From contig OZ219799.1 in NCBI GenBank assembly GCA_964291275.2, forward strand, positions 1,736,001-1,800,000: DNA of 64,000 nucleotides, written 5' to 3'. This document shows positions 46,332 to 55,439 of the stretch, in pieces. The first letter of the stretch is position 1. Each line of letters opens with the position of its first letter. Source of the stretch: Bin80 sp964291275 (GTDB lineage Bacteria > Bacteroidota > Rhodothermia > Rhodothermales > Bin80). Position numbers and translations under genes: made by a program. The notes below the pieces were generated by a model. It ran no database searches and was not told the DNA's origin. It saw nothing but the letters and a program-made list of their open reading frames with translations.

Positions 46332-46699
46332 TGGTTCGGCGTAGGGTACAGTATATACTTGTGTGCGAGGACCAGCAACATGAAGCGTTCGTGCGCCGGT
46401 TTCTGAGGGAGATGGGACTCGTCGATAATAGGTATCAACTCCGCGTTTAAAAGGCGTTTGCTGGACAGGGTTCCGCCGAGCAATTCGTCCGCAAAACTAT
46501 GTTACCGAACTGGGGGATAGTCGCCGGAATCATGTTGATTGTACTCTGATCCTAGTGATTGACGGAGACAGATATGGTGTCGAATGACGACTGCGCCAAT
46601 TGGATAGAGACTGCGAAGCGAGGGGAGCAGGCGTGAAGTCTTCCGAGGACAAGGTCGCAATATTCATTCCGACTTGGAATATTGAGGCCTGGCTTGCCC

Positions 46700-49255
46700 T
46701 GCCCATTACCCAACTTTTTGACCTGACATTCTGAACAGTGCCCTCTATATTGGTGGCATGTTTACGCAGAGTCAGGTTTTGCGCACCTTGCGTGCCCCGG
46801 AATCGCAGGCGCGTCTCACCGCGGTGTTGGGCGATGCCGCATTGTCCACGCGCGCGGCGATAGCAAGGCGCGTGTGTGAACTTTTCACGTTTGTTGATGC
46901 CTGCGGTCGGTTGCAGGTGTCCACCTGCGCCCGTGCGTTGTCAAAGCTGGCCGACCGTGGGCGGATTGCATTGCCGGCGCCGACGAACAATTACGCGGCG
47001 GGAGCGGGTCCCCGCCTGCTGGCCGAACCGGTGCCTGCCCCGGAACGTTTGCCTGAGGTTGTTAATGAGGTGGAGGGTCTTACGCTGGTTAAGGTGACCG
47101 ACACCGATCAGCGAGAGATCTGGAACACGCTGTTGCATCATGAGCATCCGCGTGGAGTGACGACCTTTTGCGGCGCCCAGGTACGGTATCTGATTGACAG
47201 TGTACACGGTTATCTGGGTGCGGTCGGTTTTTCGGCGGCCGCCCTGCGACTGGCGGCCCGGGAGCAGTGGATGGCCTGGTCGGACGCGCAGCGACAGGCC
47301 CATCTGCACCGTGTGGTGTGCCTGAGCCGATTCCTGATGCGGGAGCGGTGCCAGCATCTGGCCAGCTACGTGCTCAGTCGCCTGCTCAGGCGACTGGCTG
47401 AGGACTATCAGCAGCATTACGGCTACCGGGTGTGGGTCGTTGAAACCTATGTGGATCCCGAATGGTCGGGTTCCTGCTTCAAGGCCACCAATTTTCAGTA
47501 CATTGGACAAACCGCTGGCGGCCTCCGCCATGACACTCTGGAGCCGCCGAAGGCGTTGTATGTATACGAACTTCATCGCAGGTGGCGTCAGCAACTGGGG
47601 ATGCCTGCGGTGGAATTACGTCCGGTCAGACAACCTGGTGAGATGTTGGATAGCGAACAGTGGGCCGATGCCGAGTTTGGGGATGCGCCGCTGGGCAACA
47701 CGCTGCGCTCGGCGCGGCTGGTCAAGAGTGCGTCTCTGCTCGCCGATACCATCGGCGCGGCGATTACCGGGAACACGGGCTATGATCGGGCGGCGGTCAA
47801 GGGGCATTATCGCCTGCTGGCGAGCGATCCGGCGTCTGAGGTGACGCCGGAGAACGTGTTGGCCCCGCATCGGGCGCGTACCATAGAGCGTATGCGCAGC
47901 CAAAAGGTGGTCTTATGCATCCAGGATGGCAGTCGGCTCAATTACGGGTCGCGTCTGGCCTGCGAGGACTTGGAAGTCATTGGTCAGAATCAGACCACGA
48001 CCAAATCGCGGGGACTGCATATTCATACCACGCTGGCGACCACCACCGATGGTCTGCCACTGGGCGTGTTGCGGTGCAGTTACAAAGATCCGACCGATGG
48101 ACCGTTGAAGCCAAAGGCGCAGCGGTGGCTGGATGGTTATGCGGATATTTGTGAAGCCGCGCAGGAGCTATCGCGCAAGATCAAGGTCCTCTGCGTGATG
48201 GATCGGGAGGGCGACAGTTTTGCGCTCTTTGATGCGCAGCGGCAGCACAAGCGGGTTGATCTGCTGGTGCGGGCATCTAAGAATCGGCGTCTGGCAAAAG
48301 GCAAAAAGCTGTTTGAGACGATGTCCGGTGGCAAAGCTGCCAAGACGATCAGGATTGAGATTCATCGCCGGTCCGTGCGGTCGAAGACGGCCGGACGCGC
48401 CTATCGCGTCGCCGATGCCGAAGTACGCTATGGCCCGGTTACGCTGCCCGCGACTCCACTGGTTGCGGATGCGGATCCGGTGACGCTCACCGGGGTGCAT
48501 ATCAAAGAAGTCTCGCCGCCTGCGGGTGAAAAGGCGATTGAATGGTATCTGCTGACCAGTCTTGCGGTGCCCTCGGCCCGGGCTGCGGAGCGGGTGCTGG
48601 GGTATTATCTGAAACGTTGGCGGATTGAGGACTTTTTCCGGGTGCTCAAGAGTGGCTGCAAAGTGGAACATATGCAGCTGCGGAGCGCCTTAAGACTGGA
48701 ACGGGCATTGGCGATCTACTGTGTGATTGCCTGGCGTCTCATGGTGCTGACGCTGTTGGGGCGAACCATGCCGGAGCTGGATCCGTCGGTATTCTTCACA
48801 GAACTGGAACTTGGATTCTTGACCGGCTACGCCAAGCGGGTACGACTGCCGGAACCCAAGATGCTGCGGGACGCCATGTTGCTGGTGGGGGTGTTGGGCG
48901 GCTATCAAAACCGGAATCGTGCCCCACCGCCGGGCCATCAGGTCATGTGGAGGGGAATCGAACGACTCGCTATGGCCTTGGTGGGCTATCAGATGCACAT
49001 TGAGGAGACCCAGGCCCGCTGCTGCTGTGCAGATTCGTGATACCCTCACGAAACGGGAGACTCTTACCCCAATGCTATGGCCCGGACGTACCGGTACCGT
49101 GAACCCAAGCGTGAAAACGCTCCGTCACCCTATGCTGCGGACCATCAAGGCGTGCGCTGTAAAGAGGCGCTCCGACCAGACAATCACGGCGGTAGAAAAA
49201 ACGCTCACGGATCTCCCACAATAGTTAGACTACACCATTACTTGGGTAATGGGCA
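46700..49255 (+). mobile_element. DruA-fused IS4/Tn5-like insertion sequence, copy 4 of 4
   Basis: 2556 bp, 3 bp shorter than the others (one CTG fewer in the run of Cys codons near the transposase end). The flanks TGGCTTGCCC and GGGCTTGCCT share GGCTTGCC. It lies in the TOPRIM-like pseudogene. Compared with the other copies its visible amino-acid differences are confined to the first third. Confidence 0.9.
46758..49040 (+). CDS. DruA-fused IS4/Tn5-type transposase, copy 4
   Basis: 760 residues, intact. Distinct residues: TLRAPESQARL, SVHGYLGAV, VWVVETY, LEPPKAL, GMPAVEL and GNTLRS, all before about residue 320. The remaining 440 residues match the other copies except for one fewer Cys near the C-terminus. 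All catalytic residues are retained. Confidence 0.9.
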   Translation: MFTQSQVLRTLRAPESQARLTAVLGDAALSTRAAIARRVCELFTFVDACGRLQVSTCARALSKLADRGRIALPAPTNNYAAGAGPRLLAEPVPAPERLPEVVNEVEGLTLVKVTDTDQREIWNTLLHHEHPRGVTTFCGAQVRYLIDSVHGYLGAVGFSAAALRLAAREQWMAWSDAQRQAHLHRVVCLSRFLMRERCQHLASYVLSRLLRRLAEDYQQHYGYRVWVVETYVDPEWSGSCFKATNFQYIGQTAGGLRHDTLEPPKALYVYELHRRWRQQLGMPAVELRPVRQPGEMLDSEQWADAEFGDAPLGNTLRSARLVKSASLLADTIGAAITGNTGYDRAAVKGHYRLLASDPASEVTPENVLAPHRARTIERMRSQKVVLCIQDGSRLNYGSRLACEDLEVIGQNQTTTKSRGLHIHTTLATTTDGLPLGVLRCSYKDPTDGPLKPKAQRWLDGYADICEAAQELSRKIKVLCVMDREGDSFALFDAQRQHKRVDLLVRASKNRRLAKGKKLFETMSGGKAAKTIRIEIHRRSVRSKTAGRAYRVADAEVRYGPVTLPATPLVADADPVTLTGVHIKEVSPPAGEKAIEWYLLTSLAVPSARAAERVLGYYLKRWRIEDFFRVLKSGCKVEHMQLRSALRLERALAIYCVIAWRLMVLTLLGRTMPELDPSVFFTELELGFLTGYAKRVRLPEPKMLRDAMLLVGVLGGYQNRNRAPPPGHQVMWRGIERLAMALVGYQMHIEETQARCCCADS

Positions 49256-49443
49256 GGGCTTGCCTACCTGGACGGTGAAGTCGTTAACGAAAGCAAAAAA
49301 ATTATCCCAAGCTTTCTAAACCAAGTGATTGCAAAGAACACGCCAAGAATCTAGCGGAAATGTGCAACCGCGGGAAGCTTCGGGAACCAGCCCCCGAATC
49401 TCTCAAATCCGCTTGCTCGGAATATAATAATCGGCTACGTTGA

Positions 49444-50346
49444 AGTAGGCAGATTCAAAGGTGGCAGATGGATGTGTAGGTAGGTGCCTAGCACAACCGT
49501 CATTATCTCAGAAGGTGCTCATTCCGTTGAGTCGACCAACATGGTTGTCATGACGTGACTGGGTCAGGTTATCGAGTTGGGTGGTCGATTTGATGCGAGG
49601 GGGCTGCAATTCTGACAGACATTTGCGTATGGATTCGCCCGTGGGTTTGATCCGGTTGGAGGTTGCCTTTGAAATGAATGCAGGGTAATTGAAAGGTTCG
49701 ATATACAGATTCCCGGAATCTGGGAGCAATGAAACAGTATTTCTGCGTACGTGCAACTAGATATTGTCAGAGCGGACTCTTACCATATTAGGTTTCCGCA
49801 AGGCTTGGAGACAGTAGGAGACAGCCCAATAAACAGGGAAAGTTGTTGTTTGAAACCATGGCTCTCGGAGAAATGCTGCTTGAAAACAACAGGTTTGGAC
49901 AGTATATACAGCAGGTAGTTGCCATTAACCAAAGCCCTAAGTATTGCTCTCCAGCCAGCCTCTGATACAATAGCGGCCTCAAGCGCAGAGCTACCACGTT
50001 TAATAGAGCCATACCGCCGGTATTTACTGCTATATCATCTTGGGAGGCTAGCTGCCCGTATGGAACAAGTGGAGAACTGGGGCTGTTGATCACACCAATC
50101 AGCAATCATGAGGTTTTTGTCACGTACGGTGGGCCGAAATTGGCTTGTTGGTAGTTAGGGCAGTGTACTTAGAAGGACAGATTAATTCCTTTCAGAGGAA
50201 GTGTAGATTCGTGATTGTTGCAGGTAGAATGTGAAGGACCTTAAGTTTAAGATGTTGAGCGAACAGCGAATCGACTATATGCACCTGCGTAGACGAACAA
50301 TATCGCAGATTCGCGTTGGGTTTTGGGTGCGATTGACGAACTGACG
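49444..50346. other. No recognisable gene; degraded sequence
   Basis: About 900 bp without a supportable gene. A plus-strand reading from about 49852 to 50155 (ALGEMLLENNRFGQYIQQVV, stop, YNSGLKRRATTFNRAIPPVF) has a natural-looking composition but one stop and no match I know. A minus-strand reading near 49520-49750 is similar. Both are probably remnants. The AAA+ gene start at 50347 is preceded by a plausible leader. Confidence 0.4.
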
Positions 50347-50635
50347 ATGGCTCGCGCGGATCTCATACTTGATTTAGTCCGAGCAAGCTGCTTGGGTGAT
50401 AAGGTGAAGGTTCGGAAAACTGTTGAGGCACTGGCTGCCAATGAGCGGGCTAAGAACCACAAGATCCTTGCGGATCGCCTGCTAGCACAACTCCAAGTCG
50501 GGAATGGGAATACCACAAATACCGTTCCCATCCCAGGGTCGTCGAACACACCAATGGTGGCTGAGAAGGTTCCGTCTCACCAGTTAGACGACCTAATTTT
50601 AGGGAATTATATACGTGAGTAACCCAGCGAATTCC

Positions 50636-50806
50636 CTACCGATTCTTGATTGATCCAGGCGGAGCGCTCAGAATTGCCTTCGCGATTTGCTCAGACGTGT
50701 AAGGAATTGAACGCTGGATGTGCGCTATGTCCTTTTCAGGACGTCCACGAGGCTTAGATGCCTTCTTGGTCGAGGAAGTAGGTTTCGGACGTTTGGTTGG
50801 TTTCAT
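50636..50806 (-). CDS. Small basic protein of the IS1595 element
   Basis: 56 residues from ATG 50806 (MKPTKRPKPTSSTKKASKPR), 7 bp after the methyltransferase stop. The N-terminus is rich in Lys, Pro and Ser and contains an AT-hook-like PRGRPEKD. A helical tail PYTSEQIAKAILSAPPG follows. Not recognised as a family; it could be a DNA-binding accessory or a regulator of the upstream gene. An in-frame earlier Met exists but lies in the methyltransferase gene. Confidence 0.5.
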   Translation of the reverse strand: MKPTKRPKPTSSTKKASKPRGRPEKDIAHIQRSIPYTSEQIAKAILSAPPGSIKNR

Positions 50807-50813
50807 GGTGAGA

Positions 50814-52242
50814 TTAGAATAGTTGCGGCAGCACCATTGGCTTGCCTGTGTATGGATCATTCATCAGAGGTAACCTGGGAATGCGTTCGTCAAAATAATC
50901 CTTTATTGACCAAATCTGCATCCGGGGAAATTGATTACTCTCCACAGAAACCTTGCCGGTGTTAACAACTTCCATTCTTGCTGCAGATGAATTCACTGGT
51001 TTGAGTGTCACGTAGCACCCTAATGCTGCTTGATCCCGATCCGTGACGTGGATAAAGTCACGCAATCCGCTTAGGCTGAACTTGCCTCCTTTCACTTGTG
51101 CGAGTGCCAGTTTCGTATCCCAGTTATCCGGCTTATGTGCGATAGTTGCACGTCCATCTACTCCTCCGTCCGCTACCTGTTTGGTATTGGGTGCAAACCC
51201 AGGCAGGCGTGTTATTGCCCATGATTCAAAATTAAATGGATCATCTTTTGCCAGCTTTTCGGCAGACCGGAGGTCTTGTGGAATACCATAGGCAGGAACC
51301 GTTTTATCTCCTAACTTTTTATTCAGCACTAGGTCAATCGCAAAAGAGGATATGTCAATTCCTACGAATTGACGCTTAAGTTTTCTCGCAACAGCAACCG
51401 TTGTTCCGCAGCCGCAAAAAGGATCAAGCACAATATCTCCCTCGTTACTTGATGCCTTAATAATGCGCTCAAGTAACGCCTCTGGCTTTTGAGTCTCGTA
51501 ACCAAGACGCTCCTTGGATTGCGAATTCAACTGTTGAAACTGTTTTTCTTGCACATAAGTCCACACATCGTCACATGTTTGGCCGTGGTCCAGATAATAT
51601 TTTCTCCCCTGTCCATTTACATCATATCTACGCCCGTCACTATCTATTTTGTTATATCTCGCGGGATTGATTACCGGTTTAGATATTCTATTTATTTTGT
51701 GTTTTTTCATAGCATAAAAAAACACAATGTCATGTTTTCTCCCGAAATGAAACTTCCCTTTTGTTCCTGCCTGATAATGCCATACAATTTCATTCCTAAA
51801 TGCCCCCCCCCCCATTTTTTGCGAAAATAGAATCCATCAGCACTTTCAGGTAGTGGCTTGCCGTTGGGTCACAATGAAAGTAGATGCTTCCCGTATCTTT
51901 CAACAACCGATGACAATGTTCCAATCGCTCTGCCATATAGGTCAAGTAGGCGAGCATCCCGCTCAGACCAAGAACTCGCCTTAAACCCACAATCGCGTCG
52001 TGTGCCTTTCTCCCCAACGCATTTTCATACATGGACAATCTATCCGCAGCAGCTTCATCCCATGTCCAAGTGTCCGTAAAAGCCCTGTATTGCGCATCAC
52101 CTCCACCATCTCTGTGAAAAAGCTGATTATATTTTGCCTTTGAGTTAAATGGGGGATCCAAGTAAATCACGTCTACAGACTGATCATCCCATTGCTGCAT
52201 CCAGTCCAAACAGTCCCCGTAATACAGTGCGTTAGTCTGCAT
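50814..52242 (-). CDS. DNA methyltransferase with C-terminal nuclease-like domain, split at a G11 tract
   Basis: Start ATG 52242, which overlaps the transposase stop (TGATG). Motif IV LDPPFNSKAKYNQL lies near residues 27-40 and motif I LDPFCGCGTTVAVA much later, so the order (catalytic DPPF first, then SAM-binding) is that of beta-class N6-A or N4-C methyltransferases. The C-terminal part has GGVDG...LALAQVKGGK, a PD-(D/E)xK-like pattern of Mrr-type nucleases. Eleven G (51803-51813) put the two parts in different frames: with eleven the protein ends NGGGGI after 149 residues, with ten it continues GGGAFRNEIVW to a full 475 residues. Confidence 0.82.
51803..51813. repeat. G11 homopolymer inside the methyltransferase gene
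   Basis: Eleven C on the plus strand (G on the coding strand) between AAAAAAT and CATTTAGG. Ten, thirteen or seven G would restore the full-length frame. Such tracts mutate by slipped-strand pairing and act as on/off switches in phase-variable methyltransferases; an assembly or sequencing error is the alternative. Confidence 0.85.
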
Positions 52243-53216
52243 CAGGTTCTTGCAACGTTATCGACCTTCCGAGTGAGCGTGTTGTACGTGAGCCGCTTCC
52301 CTACAAGCCCTTGTGCAGTTCTACTCATTTGCTCGACGGTATCCAGTCTGCGTACATTGTGCCGTCCAACAAACTCATCCACATAGCGCTGTAGGTGTTC
52401 TGGGGACATTTTGTGGTAGGTGCCATAGTAACCACGTTTCAGAAGTGACCAGAAGGATTCCATGCCGTTGATGTGCGCTTGCCCGTCCACGTATTGCTTG
52501 ACGGAGTGCTTAACGGTCGCGTGTGCAGCTCTCTTTAACGCCTGATACGCTTTTGCGTCGTCGGTATAGGTTTGTGCCTCCTGCCGTGAAGTGCTGTATA
52601 CGAAGCCTGTGAGCGTATCTGCGGTGGTATCCTGTACCACTTTCGCCTGTACTTGCAGTGTAGAGCGATCTTTGATACCTACTACGGCCGTCTTGCCTAC
52701 CGTACCACGTCCTGCGTTGAGTTTCTTATCGGCGTGTTTGTTCTTTTCCTTGCCCCCCATGTACGTTTCATCAATCTCAACCGGCCCTACAAATGGTTCA
52801 AGTTCAGTATCCCACGCTTTGCGAATCCGGTGGGCTAAGTGCCAAGCGGTCTTTTGAGTGATATTAAGATCACGGTGCAACTTCATGCTGGATACACCCT
52901 TGATCCCTGTTTCCAGTATATAAATGGCTATTGCCCAAATCTGGTAACTCAATTTGGTGTCCTGCATGGAGGTCCCGATGCGAACACTGAAAAACTTCTT
53001 GCACTGTCGATCCCTGCAACGGTAAGGCATGGTAGGATGTGAGGTTCCAACCTGAACATTCTTGCATCCACAACGGGGGCAGGTGGGTTCATTGCCCCAG
53101 CGCTGCTTGGCAAACCACGCTTCTGCGGTCGCATCGTCAGGAAACATCTTCATGAGTTCAACCCACGAAAGTCCCTTCCTGTACGATTTGCCGGGCCCTG
53201 TTCTTTGCTTTGCCAT
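52242..53216 (-). CDS. IS1595-family transposase (ISXO2-like)
   Basis: 324 residues. The N-terminal zinc ribbon has CPRCGCKNV...CRDRQCKKFFS. The ISXO2-like core has the first acidic residues in VEIDETYMGGKEKNKH, the second in TYTDDAKAYQAL, and the family's HINGMESFWSLLKRGYYG block (Asn-Glu of the DDNE-type site). It moves the element with its 25-bp ends. The stop overlaps the methyltransferase start, so the two are translationally coupled. Frame intact. Confidence 0.93.
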   Translation of the reverse strand: MAKQRTGPGKSYRKGLSWVELMKMFPDDATAEAWFAKQRWGNEPTCPRCGCKNVQVGTSHPTMPYRCRDRQCKKFFSVRIGTSMQDTKLSYQIWAIAIYILETGIKGVSSMKLHRDLNITQKTAWHLAHRIRKAWDTELEPFVGPVEIDETYMGGKEKNKHADKKLNAGRGTVGKTAVVGIKDRSTLQVQAKVVQDTTADTLTGFVYSTSRQEAQTYTDDAKAYQALKRAAHATVKHSVKQYVDGQAHINGMESFWSLLKRGYYGTYHKMSPEHLQRYVDEFVGRHNVRRLDTVEQMSRTAQGLVGKRLTYNTLTRKVDNVART

Positions 53217-54075
53217 TGTATTTGTCTGTGTCTGAGTAACCTAATATACGACATTATTTCCAAATAGTTGCAGAAAATTCCATATATTTCAGGCAATCTC
53301 AAGAGGTTGGGTTACTCACGTATATAATTCCCTAATTTTAGTGCCGCAGGTAGCCGAAACCGTACGGGAACTGGTAGCAGAGCACCATAGGGCGGACTTG
53401 CTCAGATCCTATAACCTAGAGCCTCGGAATCGTGTGTTGCTCATTGGGCCGCCAGGGAACGGCAAGACGAGCCTTGCCGAGGCATTGGCTGATGCCTTGA
53501 ACGTTCCGGTTTTAGTCGTTCGGTATGAGGCGGTAATCGGTAGCTATCTGGGGGAAACGGCGCAGCGTATCGCGCGCGTATTTGAACATGCCCGGTCGCG
53601 ACATTGCGTCCTGCTGTTTGACGAGTTTGACGCAGTGGGCAAGGAGCGGGGTGACGCTCACGAAACAGGCGAAATCAAACGCGTGGTGAGTTCCCTTCTA
53701 TTGCAAATTGATGCACTGCCAAGCTATGTAGTAGTGGTGGCGGCCAGCAACCATCCTGAACTGCTTGATCGAGCGGCATGGCGCAGGTTCCAGGTTCGCC
53801 TTGAACTTAAACTGCCCACACGACGGCAGATCGAAGAATGGTATTACGGATTCGAGCAGCGGACAGGACACTCATTCGGCATGCAGCCGAAGAACTTGGC
53901 CTCCAAGTTGTATGGACTGAGCTTCGCAGAGGTGGAGGATTTTTCCACTGATCTCTTGCGCAAGTTAATTCTAGACGGGCCGGATGCTTGTCCCGAGGCA
54001 ATCCTAGACTGTCGCTTGCGACAATGGAAGAAACGGTTTGGAATAGCTTCGGTAGATGGAACAAGCGTCTGAACC

Positions 54076-54678
54076 ATGGCGGACAGTGATTACCCGGTTC
54101 TGGTATTTCCAGAACCTGTGCCTGCAGACCGAGCGAAGCTTTTCGGAGGCGGCGGGACGCTGAGGCGCCCCGGGGTTGCCAGACAAGTCGAACGGTTGGC
54201 GCCTCAATTCCAACGTTTACTGGACGCACTGGAGAACCGTCGAATTGCGATCCAAGACAGTTCGCTTGGCATTGAGCCTGAACTGGCATTAGTTCTCAAG
54301 ACGGTTGGACCACCAGCGGATTTCTTCCGAGCAGTGGAAAAAGTCGAAGGACTTGAGTGGCTTGCAGAATATAGTGTGGAGGATATCCCACCAGGCGATG
54401 GGTTTGAGGATGCCAATAATCCTGAGAAGAGTCTGAGCGGCCGGCTCTTCCTGATAATGTCTGATGGGCGGGCCTTGACGGAACTCGAGAGGCTGTTCAA
54501 CTCTTGGCACCGTGACTCCGAAGCACCATTCAGTCGTGGCTTAGCCCCTTTCAAGAAAGTATTTGAACATCTGCGCGAAATTCGGCCGTGGGACATGGAG
54601 GATCGGCTAGCCGACACTGGTCTGCTAGATGACTGGAGGGAGCAGGAGAAATCCGGGCAGGATACGGTTTCCTTTGAG
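54076..54678 (+). pseudogene. Subtilase-associated gene of the AAA pair, 3' part lost
   Basis: About 200 residues of the N-terminal region of an S8-type peptidase partner gene (MADSDYPVLVFPEPVPADRA, SSLGIEPELALVLKTVGPPA, DFFRAVEKVEGLEWLAEYS). The reading is cut at about 54678 where an ISL3 element begins, before any catalytic Asp-His-Ser block. The start ATG is 3 bp after the AAA+ gene. Assignment to the subtilase type rests on this N-terminal sequence and the pairing, so it is moderately sure. The frame runs on into the IS and stops at 55005. Confidence 0.65.
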
Positions 54679-55439
54679 GGGTCTTGGGCCAATCTTGTGA
54701 AAACGCAATTTTCATTTCATTCTGGGGGAGAGGTCCAAGCCTCCGAGATGGAAGTAAATGGCGGTTGCAAATCGTTCATTATTTCGGAATCCGCGGGCGC
54801 GTACTTTGACTGTTTTTATTCGGCTGTTGATGCTTTCGGCCGGGCCATTGCTGACCTTGAGAATAATTGCATTGATGATTCCCCACAGGTGGTTTTTAAT
54901 GGTTTTGGCGGCTTCCTTGACCGGCTCCAAGCGGCAGCGCATGGCCCAGGAAAGCCATCTTTTCCAGCCCTTGCGGGCCCAGGTGGGATGTACATAATGC
55001 CATAAATTTCGTGCCATCTCCTTGATGGCCCACGCCCGGGCGGTTTTCAACGAACTGTTCTTCAACGATTGAAACCGCGCTTTCTGCTTCTTGGACATAT
55101 TTTCCCGGTTCGTTAGCCAGTCGTACTTACTTCCGGTGAGGGTCGTATCTCCTTCGGCGCGTAAAGCCTTGTGCTCTTGCCGACGCACTTTGTCCACGGC
55201 CTCCCCCAGATACTTCGCCACATGAAACCGGTCAAACGCAATCTTCTTCGCTGCATCAGCTACACACGCCAAGGTGGCAGAGATGTAGGCGGGCCACATG
55301 TCCATGCTCACGCTCTCAATCCCCGCCAATTGTTCTGGTGTGAGACTTAAATACCAGCGCTTTAGCGCCGCTTTCGTGCGTCCGATCCCCACATACAGGA
55401 CCCTGCCTGCCTTTGGATCGGAAACGACCGTAACGTATT

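Larger units (their letters stand above)
46331..49443 (+). pseudogene. TOPRIM-like partner of the AAA ATPase, decayed and split by IS copy 4
   Basis: Starts at GTG 46331 (VVRRRVQYILVCEDQQHEA, a TOPRIM-type acidic first strand). A TAA follows after YQLRV, then AFAGQGSAEQFVRKT. A frameshift leads to HVDCTLILVIDGDRYGVE (D-x-D strand), then TGA and RLRQLDRDCEARGAGVKSS and VAIFIPTWNIEAWLA. The IS lies at 46700-49255. After it YLDGEVVNESKK continues, then a frameshift to YPKLSKPSDCKEHAKNLAEM ending NNRLR-TGA at 49441. Two stops, two frameshifts and an IS mean it cannot be functional. Probably a nuclease effector. Confidence 0.75.
50602..53332 (-). mobile_element. IS1595-family element carrying a methyltransferase-nuclease gene
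   Basis: A 2731-bp element with perfect 25-bp inverted repeats (50602-50626 and 53308-53332, beginning GGGAATTATATA) and an 8-bp target duplication TAATTTTA (50594-50601 and 53333-53340). GGG ends and an 8-bp target are typical of IS1595. Contents on the minus strand, in order: transposase (52242-53216), a split DNA methyltransferase with a nuclease-like C-terminus (50814-52242), and a small basic protein (50636-50806). No other genes. Confidence 0.93.
50347..54072 (+). pseudogene. AAA+ ATPase of an AAA/subtilase pair, interrupted by an IS1595 element
   Basis: The 5' part is 50347-50601 (start MARADLILDLVRASCLGDK, chosen over upstream GTG/ATG by its helical start). The 3' part is 53341-54072 with Walker A GPPGNGKTS, Walker B VLLFDEFD and sensor/arginine region AASNHPELLDRAAWRRF. 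Removing the IS1595 element (50602-53332) and one target copy joins DDLIL to VPQVAETVREL in frame, giving 328 residues. It is followed after 3 bp by the S8-associated gene. The family is a soluble AAA+ ATPase found paired with subtilases. Confidence 0.9.

Noticed and set aside
49508..50105. Two minus-strand frames of 82 and 105 residues
   Set aside because: No ribosome sites, no known motif; region appears degraded.
54758..55005. C-terminal continuation of the subtilase-associated frame
   Set aside because: It is antisense ISL3 transposase sequence read through after the IS boundary at about 54679.
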